Shown here: positions 1 through 5,664 of the stretch, piece after piece
How positions within the stretch are numbered: position 1 is the first letter of the stretch
Layout: each line of letters opens with the position of its first letter
Source: an uncultured Propionibacteriaceae bacterium
GTDB taxonomy: Bacteria; Actinomycetota; Actinomycetes; Propionibacteriales; Propionibacteriaceae
Reading direction: 5' to 3'
Length of the DNA: 5,664 nucleotides
Assembly (NCBI GenBank): GCA_936941515.1
Contig: CAKZJI010000385.1
Span: forward strand, 1-5,664
Position numbers and translations under genes: made by a program
Notes under the pieces: model-generated
Database searches by the model: none
Seen by the model: the letters and a program-made list of their open reading frames with translations, nothing else
Told to the model about the DNA's origin: nothing

Positions 1-188
1 ATCGGGGCGATATAGCGCCCCGCCATCCCCTGTTCACGGGCGTGTCGCGCCTCGATCTCGTTGACCACCTCCGCCCACTGCGGCAGCAGCGGGAGATCGT
101 CCTTGCGGATGTAGACGAACCCAGTGCCCCCTGCATCGCCACCGATCGAGCCAGTTTCCTCTGCCACAACAAGGCGGTCGACGACCCC
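1..188 (-). other. Start of an unassigned domain after ACP3, cut by window edge
   Basis: About 62 residues follow ACP3. A Gly-rich spacer (GSIGGDAGGTG) leads into a folded-looking segment, FVYIRKDDLPLLPQWAEVV, followed by EIEARHAREQGMAGRYIAP. This is not the start of a KS (no IAIIGMAGRFPG-like opening), a KR or a condensation domain. The pattern of a basic strand, D-L-P, a charged helix and a G-R-x-I-A-P end reminds me weakly of an uncharacterised GNAT-like domain seen after carriers in some PKSs. That is recollection only. The frame stays open at position 1. Confidence 0.45.
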
Positions 189-3100
189 CTCAGCCGCGAA
201 GTGCTCAGCCAGCACCGCCACGCTGGGGAAGTCGAACATCAGGGTCTTCGGCAGCGACCCGACCCAGCTCTCCAACGAAGACACGACCCGCAGCATGTCG
301 AAGGAGGAGAGGCCAGCCTCAGGGAACTGGTCCATGCGGGCTAATCGATGCCCGGTTTGTTCTTCGATAAGATCCAGCAACAGCTGCTCCGCTGCGCTCG
401 GGTCATCGGCACCCGGGATATCAGCCGAGGCGGCCCGGATGCTCTCCACCGCAGCCGGGCCCTCCGCGTCCACAGAATCGCCCGGCTGCGCGGTGTCAGG
501 AGCGCCAACTCGAGCGAGTTTGCCCCAAATCGAATCCGCCAGCACCTGCGGGGTCGGGTGATCGTACAACTCGCCGCTCTTCACCTCGATGCTCCACCGC
601 TGGGTCAGTCGCTTGGCCACCTCCATTCGCATGATGGAGTCCAAGCCAAGATCGGGGAAGTACGAATCCTGAGTCACGGCGTTGTCGTCCAGAGCGCCGA
701 CGGCAGCGACAAACTCACAGATGGATTGCAGAATCGCATCGTGCGAGGCGGGCGGGCCGTCTGGCGCGGACATTGTTTCCCGGGCCCGTAATGGGGCAGG
801 CACTTCTGACGGAGGACTCAAGGTCTCGCCAGCAGCCATGGGCCGCAGGGTGATCGGCGAACGCCGGGGTGCGGTGGTCTCTTCAGCCACGGAAGTCTCC
901 TTGTGCGGTCGGGTGAAGTCACGGATGGAATCAGATGGTGATGGCGCAGCCGATGGAGACGGCAACCAGAAGCTGTCGTCCGCCCAGGGCACGCTCGGGA
1001 CCGCGCAGCGGCGCGAAGGCGTGAAGGCCCATTCCAGGAGGGCACCGTCCAGCCAACGTCGAACGGGGTCGGGCAGCGCGTCCAGGGGCGGAGCGCCACG
1101 GGCCCAGTCCCGGAACCCTGCGGCCGCCTTCTGGTGGTCCGAGACCAGGACGGCCGCTCGGCATGGCAGCTCGGCGCGGCCGACCCGCAGCGTCCAAGCG
1201 ATATCCGCAAGCGAATCGTCAGCAGAGGTCAGCCACCCGGCTAGCCGCTCGCATGCCCGCCCGAGCTGATCGCCATCCCGGGCACTGACCAGGAGCAGCT
1301 GCGGACCATCGTGAACAGCGGGAACTCGATCAGCTGATGGTGCGTCCAGAACGACGTGAGCACCGACCCCGCTGAATCCGAAGCTGCTGACCCCAATGCG
1401 ACGAGGAACCGCGGTCATCGGAAGCTCCGTCGACTGCTCCGGCACGCTCACGCGTGCGGCACTCCAATCGCACATGCGGCTCAGGGGCGACACGCCGGGA
1501 GTCCCCGGCCAGCGGCCATGCTCGAGAGCGAGAACTGCCTTGGCGACACCCGCCAACCCCGCTGCTGCCTCAAGATGCCCGATATTGGCTTTGACGGCAC
1601 CCAGCAGCACGGGTGCCGTGGTCTGCGGTTCTAGCGACGCCAGAGCTCGGGTCAGCGCGCTGACCTCGACAGGATCACCCAAGGCCGTTCCGGTCCCGTG
1701 GGCCTCCACAGCCACCAACTGTGCCGGAAAGGTGCTGGCAGCACGATGCGCAGCGGTGATCACGTCTATCTGTCCAGTGACGCTCGGAGCGGTGAGGGAT
1801 GTGGCGCGCCCGCCGTGTGCGACAGCGCTTCCCCGCAGAAGAGCCATGACAGGATCTCGATCTGCCTCAGCCTGATCCAGCGGCCGCAGCACCATGGCGA
1901 CGACTCCTTCGCCGCGCACGTAGCCGTCCGCGCCCTCCGCGAACGGAGTGCATTCCCCGCGCGGCGACAACATGCCGGACTCACCCAAGGCAGTGAAGAG
2001 CGCTTGGGAAAGCAAGGCAGACACTCCCACCACCACAGCACGATCGCACTCCCCAGCCCGCAGCGCTTGGGCGGCGTGGTGGAGGGCGACCAGGGAGCTT
2101 GAGCAGGCGGTGTCCACCGATTCGCAGGGACCGCGTAGATCCAGGATGTGGCTCACTCGGCCAGCCAGCGTGGCATGGGAGACCCCGCCTGCCGTGTGTG
2201 CTTGGGCTGGCGTCCCGGACCGGCTGATGAGATCGGCGTAGTCCGATGTGGACACACCGACAAAGACCCCGCACGACGTACCTGCCAGATCCTCGGCTGT
2301 GTGGCCGGTGGCCTCGATGGACTCCACCACTGCCTGCAGCGTCATGCGCTGCTGCGGATCCATCCAGCAGGCCTCGTGCGGCGTGATCCGGAAGGCCGCC
2401 GCATCGAAGGAGTCGATACCGTCCACAAGCCCGGCAGGAGCGTCAACCTCGCCGAGATCGGTGAGAGCTGCTCGCTCCGCGGTGATGGGCCCATACGCCA
2501 CGGTGCCCCGCTCCAGCAAATCCCACAGAGCCCACTGATCGGCCGCGCCAGGCAGACGTGTGCTGATACCGCAGATTGCGATCTCGGTCTGCTCGGCGGA
2601 GAGGGCGTCGGTACCGCTTGTCCGCTCGACACCAGCTCGCGCGTTGATGCCGGGACTGTCCACTCGGGGCGTTTGATGAGCGTCTGCATGAACCTTTCCT
2701 TGGCCTGCATCGGCGCGCGAGTCCCGCAGGTCATCCGACTCGATGCTCGCAGCGTTCAGCGTGAGAGCCAACGCTCGAGCAACGTCGTCTGGGTACTCCC
2801 GTAGGAGCGAGGCGGCGACTGCCTCCAGCGTCGCGGCCTCGAAGAGGAACGTTGCAGGCAGCGAGATCCCCAAGCGATCACTCAGAAGGTCGACCAGTTC
2901 AGTGAGGCTGACCGAGTCGAACCCGACCTCGAGCAAGCCGGCCGTGGTGTCCACCTCAACGGGCGGCAGCTTCAGGAAGTCCGCGGCCAATTGCTGCAGC
3001 AGCTCCAGCAACGGGGCCTCTCCCTGCTGCGGGTCCGGATGCGCAGCTAGTGATGCGGCATCGGCTGGCTCCGCGATGGTCGGGATGGGGTCTGGCGACG

Positions 3101-5462
3101 TGTGCCGCTCGGGAGCTACGGGCTCGGACGTGGTCGTGATGCCCGTGCCGTAGGCAATCAGCACAGGCTCACTGGTCCAGAGCGCGCGCTCAACCAGATC
3201 CAGCCCCTCTGCCACTTCCAGCGGGCGCATCCCCGTCGTGCGTCGCAGCACCCGCTCCATGGCAGGTGTCAGAGCCATCCCACCGCCATGCCAGGTGCCC
3301 CACTGCACCGTCAGGGTTCGACCCCGTCGGATTCCGCGGGCCCTGCGCGCCTCCCGCTCCACCGCAAAGTCGGCGAGATAGCGGTTCGCGGCTGCATAAG
3401 CAGCCTGCCCCGGCTGTCCGGACTCCCCCGCCACCGACCCAAAGAGCACGACGTGCTCCAACGGTGAATCGACCGTCAGCTCATCAAGCATGGCGATCGC
3501 CTCAGCCTTAGTCGACCAGACGGCATCGAAGGATGCCTCGTCCAGATCGGTCAGGTTGCGGTCACGCAGCACGGCGGCGCAGTGCACCATCCCGACTAGC
3601 TCCGCTCCGACCTCGTCCACGAGGTCGGCGAGCCCACGACCATCAGTTACGTCCAGGATCCGATGGTCCACGCCAGGCAGTGCTTGGGCAGCTTCGCTCC
3701 TTCCCACAGTGATCACGCGGGCACCAGCGACGCCGCTCAAGCGGTGTGCCACCTCCAGACCGAGCCCGCGGCCACCGCCAGTCACCAGGTAGGTTCCAGG
3801 ATGCCAAGGGCTCCCCCCGGGAGGCGGGGCGGGAAGATCCAGTGGCTGAAGCGCGCGAGTGCGAAGGCCGGAGGCAGTGACGAGCAGTTCCTTGGACTCC
3901 GGATGCTGCAGAGCGGCCAGAATCTGCTCCGCACGCTCCGCAGGGGTCATCACGGCTCCTCCGAGCACGACAGGACGAACTCCCGGTGACTCCGCGGCAA
4001 GCACTCTCAGCACCGCGTTGGCGGCCTGGGATCCCAGATCGGCTCCAGTCCGTACGACGACAAGTCGCAGCGGTCGAGTCGCGCTCCTCGCTTGCAGCAC
4101 CTGCCGGACCCGGGAGCAGGTGGACCAAACCGTATCCCGGGCCGCACCTGACTCAGGGACCTCGAGGACCAGCACATCAGCCGCGACTGCTTCCGCCGTG
4201 ATCCCTGAGCAGCTCTCAACTCGATGCCGGTACTGGCGAGCCGCCACAGTGAAAGCCTGCGTGAGCTCAGCACTCCCCACAACGACGATCCGGCAGGGTG
4301 GCAGGGCCACCGCTGGGGAAAGTCCTTCCCATCGGGGGGCGGACACCCGCACCGGCTCCGATCCCGGACCTAGGTCGGTGGACGGTTCTCCACTCGGACC
4401 CGGAGGGGTAGGAACGACGGGCTCCGATGTGAACCAGTGTCGGGTGCGCTCCATGGGGGTGGGCGGCAAAGTGGCATGAAGCGATGGGATCCGGCTCCAA
4501 GCGACGGACAGGTCAACATCTTGGCCGTCCACCCAAGCGCGTGCGAGCATCGCCACTCCCTCGTTCAGTAGCTGCTCGGCATCTCCACGCGGGTCATCGG
4601 CAGCGCGGAACACATGCGGCGTGCGACCTACGAACACTCGCCCCGGCACCGGTGAGCCTTCCAGAAAGCTCGCCAACCCACGCTGAAGGGCGTCGCGGTC
4701 ATCAGCCAGAATGCACAGCCGCTTCTGATGCGCCTTGCGTCCCAGCTGGGACGTGGCGCACCAGCTCAAGAAATCGTCGCGTGTTGCTGCTTGAGTTTCG
4801 TCATCGAGCTGTTCTTGACAGCTGCGGGCAAGCTGACGCAGCGTCTCTGGGGACCGGGCCGACAGGACGAACATGGCAGGTTGATCGCCGGTTGTCTCGC
4901 CCGGCAGCGGCGGAGGCGCTGATGGTGCTTCGGCCACCACCAGATGCAGGTTCGCCCCGCCGGCGCCGAAGGAGCTGATCCCGGCGATGCGGCCCCGCGG
5001 CCCTGTCGGGAAGGGGACGGTCGCCGTCGGGAGCTCGATGGGGCCCTTTGACAGATCGATGGCCGAATTGACCTGCTCCAGTCCAGCGCACGGCGGCACA
5101 ATCCCATGCCGAAGCTGGTAAAGCACCTTGGTGAGTGAGACGATTCCCGCCGCCCCTTCCAGATGTCCCACGTTCGCTTTGGCCGACCCGAGCAGCAGCG
5201 GAACCGGGCGCGGACCGCTCGCGGTCTGGCAAAGGGCCCGCTGGATACCGCTGACCTCGATCGGATCGCCCAGCGCAGTGCCGGTGCCGTGGCATTCGAC
5301 ATAGTCGATGCCGTCCGCGCCGACGCCCGCCGCCGCGTGCGCCTGCACGATGTAAGCCCTCATCTGCTGCTGTTGGGTGAAGAAGACTCTCGTCGTGGCG
5401 TCGTACTCGTGGATCCATTTCCTACGCAGCTGTCGCACTTGACCTTGCACGTTCGAGACCAT
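1..5462 (-). CDS. trans-AT modular polyketide synthase, partial (KS-KR-ACP-KS-ACP-ACP-?)
   Basis: This is a multimodular type I PKS chain that elongates and tailors an acyl chain held on phosphopantetheinyl carriers in the cytoplasm. One stop-free frame of about 1820 codons holds, in order (residues counted from the ATG at 5462): KS1 C-terminal part 29-180, flanking subdomain 181-344, KR 391-772, ACP1 818-891, KS2 960-1375, flanking subdomain 1376-1501, linker to 1575, ACP2 1576-1649, ACP3 1690-1758 and an unassigned tail to 1820. Neither KS is followed by an acyltransferase (no GHSxG block). Both are followed by the short residual linker ending in a W-G...P..P......W pattern, known for trans-AT PKSs. 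The KR end GRTLTVQWGTWHGGGM and the KS motif HGGRATSLTAP also fit that class. The left end is open. On the right, the ATG at 5462 is only the first Met after a TAG at 5498-5496 and is probably not the native start, because KS1 lacks its N-terminal half. Product unknown. Confidence 0.93.
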   Translation of the reverse strand, partial: MVSNVQGQVRQLRRKWIHEYDATTRVFFTQQQQMRAYIVQAHAAAGVGADGIDYVECHGTGTALGDPIEVSGIQRALCQTASGPRPVPLLLGSAKANVGHLEGAAGIVSLTKVLYQLRHGIVPPCAGLEQVNSAIDLSKGPIELPTATVPFPTGPRGRIAGISSFGAGGANLHLVVAEAPSAPPPLPGETTGDQPAMFVLSARSPETLRQLARSCQEQLDDETQAATRDDFLSWCATSQLGRKAHQKRLCILADDRDALQRGLASFLEGSPVPGRVFVGRTPHVFRAADDPRGDAEQLLNEGVAMLARAWVDGQDVDLSVAWSRIPSLHATLPPTPMERTRHWFTSEPVVPTPPGPSGEPSTDLGPGSEPVRVSAPRWEGLSPAVALPPCRIVVVGSAELTQAFTVAARQYRHRVESCSGITAEAVAADVLVLEVPESGAARDTVWSTCSRVRQVLQARSATRPLRLVVVRTGADLGSQAANAVLRVLAAESPGVRPVVLGGAVMTPAERAEQILAALQHPESKELLVTASGLRTRALQPLDLPAPPPGGSPWHPGTYLVTGGGRGLGLEVAHRLSGVAGARVITVGRSEAAQALPGVDHRILDVTDGRGLADLVDEVGAELVGMVHCAAVLRDRNLTDLDEASFDAVWSTKAEAIAMLDELTVDSPLEHVVLFGSVAGESGQPGQAAYAAANRYLADFAVEREARRARGIRRGRTLTVQWGTWHGGGMALTPAMERVLRRTTGMRPLEVAEGLDLVERALWTSEPVLIAYGTGITTTSEPVAPERHTSPDPIPTIAEPADAASLAAHPDPQQGEAPLLELLQQLAADFLKLPPVEVDTTAGLLEVGFDSVSLTELVDLLSDRLGISLPATFLFEAATLEAVAASLLREYPDDVARALALTLNAASIESDDLRDSRADAGQGKVHADAHQTPRVDSPGINARAGVERTSGTDALSAEQTEIAICGISTRLPGAADQWALWDLLERGTVAYGPITAERAALTDLGEVDAPAGLVDGIDSFDAAAFRITPHEACWMDPQQRMTLQAVVESIEATGHTAEDLAGTSCGVFVGVSTSDYADLISRSGTPAQAHTAGGVSHATLAGRVSHILDLRGPCESVDTACSSSLVALHHAAQALRAGECDRAVVVGVSALLSQALFTALGESGMLSPRGECTPFAEGADGYVRGEGVVAMVLRPLDQAEADRDPVMALLRGSAVAHGGRATSLTAPSVTGQIDVITAAHRAASTFPAQLVAVEAHGTGTALGDPVEVSALTRALASLEPQTTAPVLLGAVKANIGHLEAAAGLAGVAKAVLALEHGRWPGTPGVSPLSRMCDWSAARVSVPEQSTELPMTAVPRRIGVSSFGFSGVGAHVVLDAPSADRVPAVHDGPQLLLVSARDGDQLGRACERLAGWLTSADDSLADIAWTLRVGRAELPCRAAVLVSDHQKAAAGFRDWARGAPPLDALPDPVRRWLDGALLEWAFTPSRRCAVPSVPWADDSFWLPSPSAAPSPSDSIRDFTRPHKETSVAEETTAPRRSPITLRPMAAGETLSPPSEVPAPLRARETMSAPDGPPASHDAILQSICEFVAAVGALDDNAVTQDSYFPDLGLDSIMRMEVAKRLTQRWSIEVKSGELYDHPTPQVLADSIWGKLARVGAPDTAQPGDSVDAEGPAAVESIRAASADIPGADDPSAAEQLLLDLIEEQTGHRLARMDQFPEAGLSSFDMLRVVSSLESWVGSLPKTLMFDFPSVAVLAEHFAAEGVVDRLVVAEETGSIGGDAGGTGFVYIRKDDLPLLPQWAEVVNEIEARHAREQGMAGRYIAP
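189..395 (-). other. Divergent acyl carrier-like domain ACP3
   Basis: This second carrier follows ACP2 after about 40 residues of acidic linker. The fold pattern is clear: LLLDLIEEQTGH..., then GLSSFDMLRVVSSLE, then SLPKTLMFDFPSVAVLAEHF. The attachment Ser is kept (codon 305-303), but the preceding, normally near-invariant Asp of the D-S-L/I motif is Ser (308-306). It is not a duplicate of ACP2, since sequence and end motif both differ. It may be a working carrier of another subtype, or one with altered phosphopantetheinylation. Confidence 0.82.
516..737 (-). other. Acyl carrier protein domain ACP2
   Basis: This canonical carrier has the attachment Ser in DLGLDSIMRMEVAKRL, codon 638-636, and ends in GELYDHPTPQVLADSIW. 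The DSI-x-x-x-E segment and the LYDHPT end are typical of trans-AT carriers. The Trp seen seven residues after the Ser... in beta-branching carriers (DSIVGVEW pattern, last position) is replaced by Val here, so there is no sign of HMG-CoA-synthase-type beta-branching. It is the first of two carriers in this module. Confidence 0.92.
738..959 (-). other. Pro/Ser/Ala-rich interdomain linker with ITLRP motif
   Basis: About 74 residues of low-complexity, probably disordered sequence join KS2's flank to ACP2. It is rich in Ser, Pro, Ala, Glu and Arg (for example SPSAAPSPSDS). It contains RRSPITLRP (ITLRP at 854-840), which resembles the K/R-P-x-I-x-L-R-P strings often seen just before carriers in trans-AT PKSs. 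A Leu TTA codon lies at 791-789. No enzymatic domain is visible. Confidence 0.7.
960..1337 (-). other. Post-KS2 flanking subdomain, no acyltransferase
   Basis: KS2 is followed by about 126 residues that start VHDGPQLLLVSARDGDQL. They include LADIAWTLRVGRAELPCRAA, the usual DIAxTLQVGR block of the KS-adjacent linker. The stretch ends PSVPWADDSFWLP, the eroded equivalent of LPTYPFxxxRYW. It is shorter than the one after KS1. No AT motif occurs, in line with a trans-acting AT. No dehydratase, branching domain or KR is inserted here either. Confidence 0.8.
1338..2585 (-). other. Ketosynthase domain KS2, complete
   Basis: This is a full-length condensing domain of about 416 residues. It opens EIAICGISTRLPG, and carries MDPQQRM and VGVSTSDYADLI. 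The nucleophile is in VDTACSSSLVALH (Cys codon 2105-2103). The two His are in VEAHGTGTALGDPVEV (1700-1698) and KANIGHLEAAAG (1577-1575). All three catalytic residues are present, so it is not an obvious non-elongating KS. HGGRATSLTAP is a trans-AT hallmark. Two local oddities are seen. The N-terminal stretch between LPG and SFDAAAF is compact, at about 50 residues. The C-terminal FGFSGVGAHVV has Val-Gly where Thr-Asn is usual. Substrate clade cannot be assigned by eye. Confidence 0.95.
2790..3011 (-). other. Acyl carrier protein domain ACP1
   Basis: This roughly 74-residue four-helix carrier follows the KR. The phosphopantetheine attachment Ser is in VGFDSVSLTEL, codon 2915-2913. The GFDS variant and the following LTEL are common in trans-AT PKS carriers. 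The domain ends with the usual helix III/IV pattern ISLPATFLFEAATLEAVAASLL. About 68 residues of charged, low-complexity linker separate it from KS2, so it would hand its chain straight to KS2 within the same polypeptide. Confidence 0.92.
3147..4292 (-). other. Ketoreductase domain KR (structural plus catalytic halves), B-type
   Basis: This domain performs NADPH-dependent reduction of the beta-keto group set by module 1. The N-terminal structural half (4292-3798) starts RIVVVGS. The catalytic half starts GTYLVT, with cofactor loop TGGGRGLG at 3782-3759. The tetrad is complete: Lys at 3509-3507, Ser at 3437-3435 (LFGSVAG), Tyr at 3398-3396 and Asn at 3386-3384 (AAYAAAN). The diagnostic LDD position reads LRD, with its Asp at 3563-3561 kept, and no Trp lies between Ser and Tyr. 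By the usual rules this is B-type and predicts a D-hydroxyl. GRTLTVQWGTWHGGGM is characteristic of trans-AT KRs. The stretch between GRS and DVTD is about 10 residues shorter than common. No dehydratase or enoylreductase is seen beside it. Confidence 0.9.
4431..4922 (-). other. Post-KS1 flanking subdomain (trans-AT type), no acyltransferase
   Basis: KS1 is followed directly by about 164 residues that begin FVLSARSPETLRQLA, as KS-AT linkers do. They run through a FLEG...GRVFVG stretch and a W-V-D-G-x-D-V-D-L segment, and close with LPPTPMERTRHWF. That closing sequence corresponds to the LPTYPFxRxRYW block that normally follows an AT. In trans-AT PKSs this residual linker packs on the KS and is often described as a docking surface for the free-standing AT. 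The reading rests on pattern match by eye. There is no room or motif for an AT itself. Confidence 0.8.
4923..5378 (-). other. Ketosynthase domain KS1, C-terminal part only
   Basis: This is the C-terminal portion of a decarboxylating Claisen condensation domain. It shows VECHGTGTALGDPIEV with the first catalytic His at 5291-5289, and KANVGHLEGAAG with the second His at 5165-5163. It ends in SFGAGGANLHLVVAEAP. Only about 152 of the usual roughly 420 residues are present. The N-terminal part with the DTACSSS nucleophile block is absent, and homology fades upstream of the QQQQ stretch near 5375-5364. As it stands this fragment could not condense. It is either cut by an assembly join or truly disrupted. 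Confidence 0.92.
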
Positions 5463-5664
5463 GTGCTTCACCCAAGTATGTTCGGTATGCCAGCTCTAGA
5501 CACACTTCAGCGCTTTCCGATGCAGATTCAGATCGATCATGTTCAAGTGGCATGGGACTCACTCGAGTGTGTTGTGTCGCTTACTACGGGACATGCATTG
5601 CATTACGTTCTCGGTTCGGGTACCGTGATCAATACGACTACGTCACCCCTTGTTGATGCGATGC
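5379..5664. other. Foreign-looking right flank; end of PKS homology
   Basis: Upstream of KS1's QQQQ stretch the PKS frame reads residues such as QVRQLRRKWIHEYD, which match no part of a ketosynthase. It then meets TAG at 5498-5496 and TGA further right. Hand counts give about 55% GC for 5401-5460 and 47-50% for 5461-5640, against roughly 65% in the PKS. A ketosynthase's N-terminal half would be expected here. I see no insertion-sequence ends, promoter or recognisable repeat at the boundary. A 10-base palindrome, CACTCGAGTG, lies at 5560-5569, with no supporting context. Confidence 0.75.
5400..5664 (+). CDS. Possible partial coding segment of unknown, maybe non-bacterial origin
   Basis: The plus-strand frame with codons starting at 5400 is stop-free to the window edge (88 codons), and it is also open further left as a shadow of the PKS. 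Its translation has a protein-like make-up: VVLVDPFPTQLSHLTLH, then MFGMPALDTLQRFP near 5478, then HVQVAWDSLECVVSLTTGHALHYVLGSG. The alternation of hydrophobic strands has a beta-propeller (WD40-like) flavour. Codon use is not GC3-biased, unlike the neighbouring PKS. No ribosome binding site or start is visible, and both ends are open. I do not recognise the family. A chance open frame, or an exon of a eukaryotic gene joined in assembly, are both possible. Confidence 0.25.

Noticed and set aside
189..737. ACP2 and ACP3 as a recent tandem duplication
   Set aside because: The two differ throughout, including the attachment motif (GLDSI versus GLSSF) and the helix III end (LYDHPT versus MFDFPS), so they are unlike carriers rather than a copied pair.
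682..1269. Plus-strand open frame of about 195 codons
   Set aside because: It is antisense to the KS2 flank and linker of the PKS, with low-complexity Ser/Arg/Ala content. The opposite strand carries clear domain sequence.
960..1337. Cryptic AT, dehydratase or branching domain between KS2 and ACP2
   Set aside because: Only about 200 residues separate KS2 from ACP2, and all are accounted for by the KS flank and a low-complexity linker. There is no GHSxG, no HxxxGxxxxP motif and too little room for a hotdog fold.
2148..2804. Plus-strand open frame of about 218 codons
   Set aside because: It lies opposite the KS2 N-terminus and the ACP1-KS2 linker. The KS2 frame has the catalytic motifs and the plus-strand product has none.
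3859..4479. Plus-strand open frame of about 200 codons
   Set aside because: It is antisense to the KR structural half and KS1 flank. It has no recognisable motif, a Ser/Arg/Thr-rich composition typical of GC-rich antisense shadows, and no fitting context.
4923..5378. KS1 as a pseudogene produced by decay within the PKS
   Set aside because: The remaining KS1 sequence has intact motifs and no internal stop or frameshift. The loss is a clean edge with a composition change, so a join or insertion is more likely than gradual decay.
4801..5418. Minus-strand open frame of about 200 codons overlapping KS1
   Set aside because: It is a +1/+2 shadow of the real KS1 frame, which shows HGTGT and KANVGH in a different phase. 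The alternative translation is Arg/Gly-rich and matches nothing.
5560..5569. Palindrome CACTCGAGTG as an operator or mobile-element end
   Set aside because: It is a single short palindrome containing an XhoI-like core, with no partner repeat, promoter elements or gene start nearby. Chance explains it.

Overview
The window is almost entirely one strand of a giant modular polyketide synthase (PKS) gene of the trans-acyltransferase (trans-AT) type. The gene is read on the minus strand, from about 5462 down to position 1. I translated this frame codon by codon and found no stop, so it is open for about 1820 codons and runs off the left edge. The base composition is about 65% GC by eye (sampled lines 58-75%), and the codon use is mixed rather than strongly GC3-biased. 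This points to a high-GC bacterium, but not a typical Streptomyces; I cannot place it further.

Layout in the direction of translation (right to left): C-terminal part of a first ketosynthase KS1 (about 5378-4923); post-KS flanking subdomain with no AT (4922-4431); a two-part ketoreductase KR (structural half 4292-3798, catalytic half 3797-3147); carrier protein ACP1 (3011-2790); a complete ketosynthase KS2 with its Cys-His-His residues (2585-1338); a second flanking subdomain with no AT (1337-960); a Pro/Ser/Ala-rich linker (959-738); carrier ACP2 (737-516); a divergent carrier ACP3 (395-189); and the start of an unassigned domain (188-1). In PKS shorthand this is [KS-KR-ACP]-[KS-ACP-ACP*-?...].

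How it works: malonyl units would be loaded onto the ACPs by an acyltransferase encoded elsewhere. KS1 extends the chain, KR reduces the beta-ketone (B-type signature, predicting a D-configured hydroxyl), and ACP1 hands the chain to KS2. The second module has no visible reductive domain and carries two dissimilar carriers. The chain therefore either stays a beta-ketone there or is modified by a trans-acting enzyme or by the domain that begins at the left edge.

The right end (about 5379-5664) does not belong with the rest. KS1 homology stops abruptly, before the expected catalytic-Cys region, and GC falls to about 50%. The PKS frame meets stop codons, while the plus strand carries a continuous frame to the window edge. 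This may be a chimeric assembly join or a genuine rearrangement, and the sequence alone cannot decide. No RNA genes, CRISPR arrays, insertion sequences, promoters or terminators were found.
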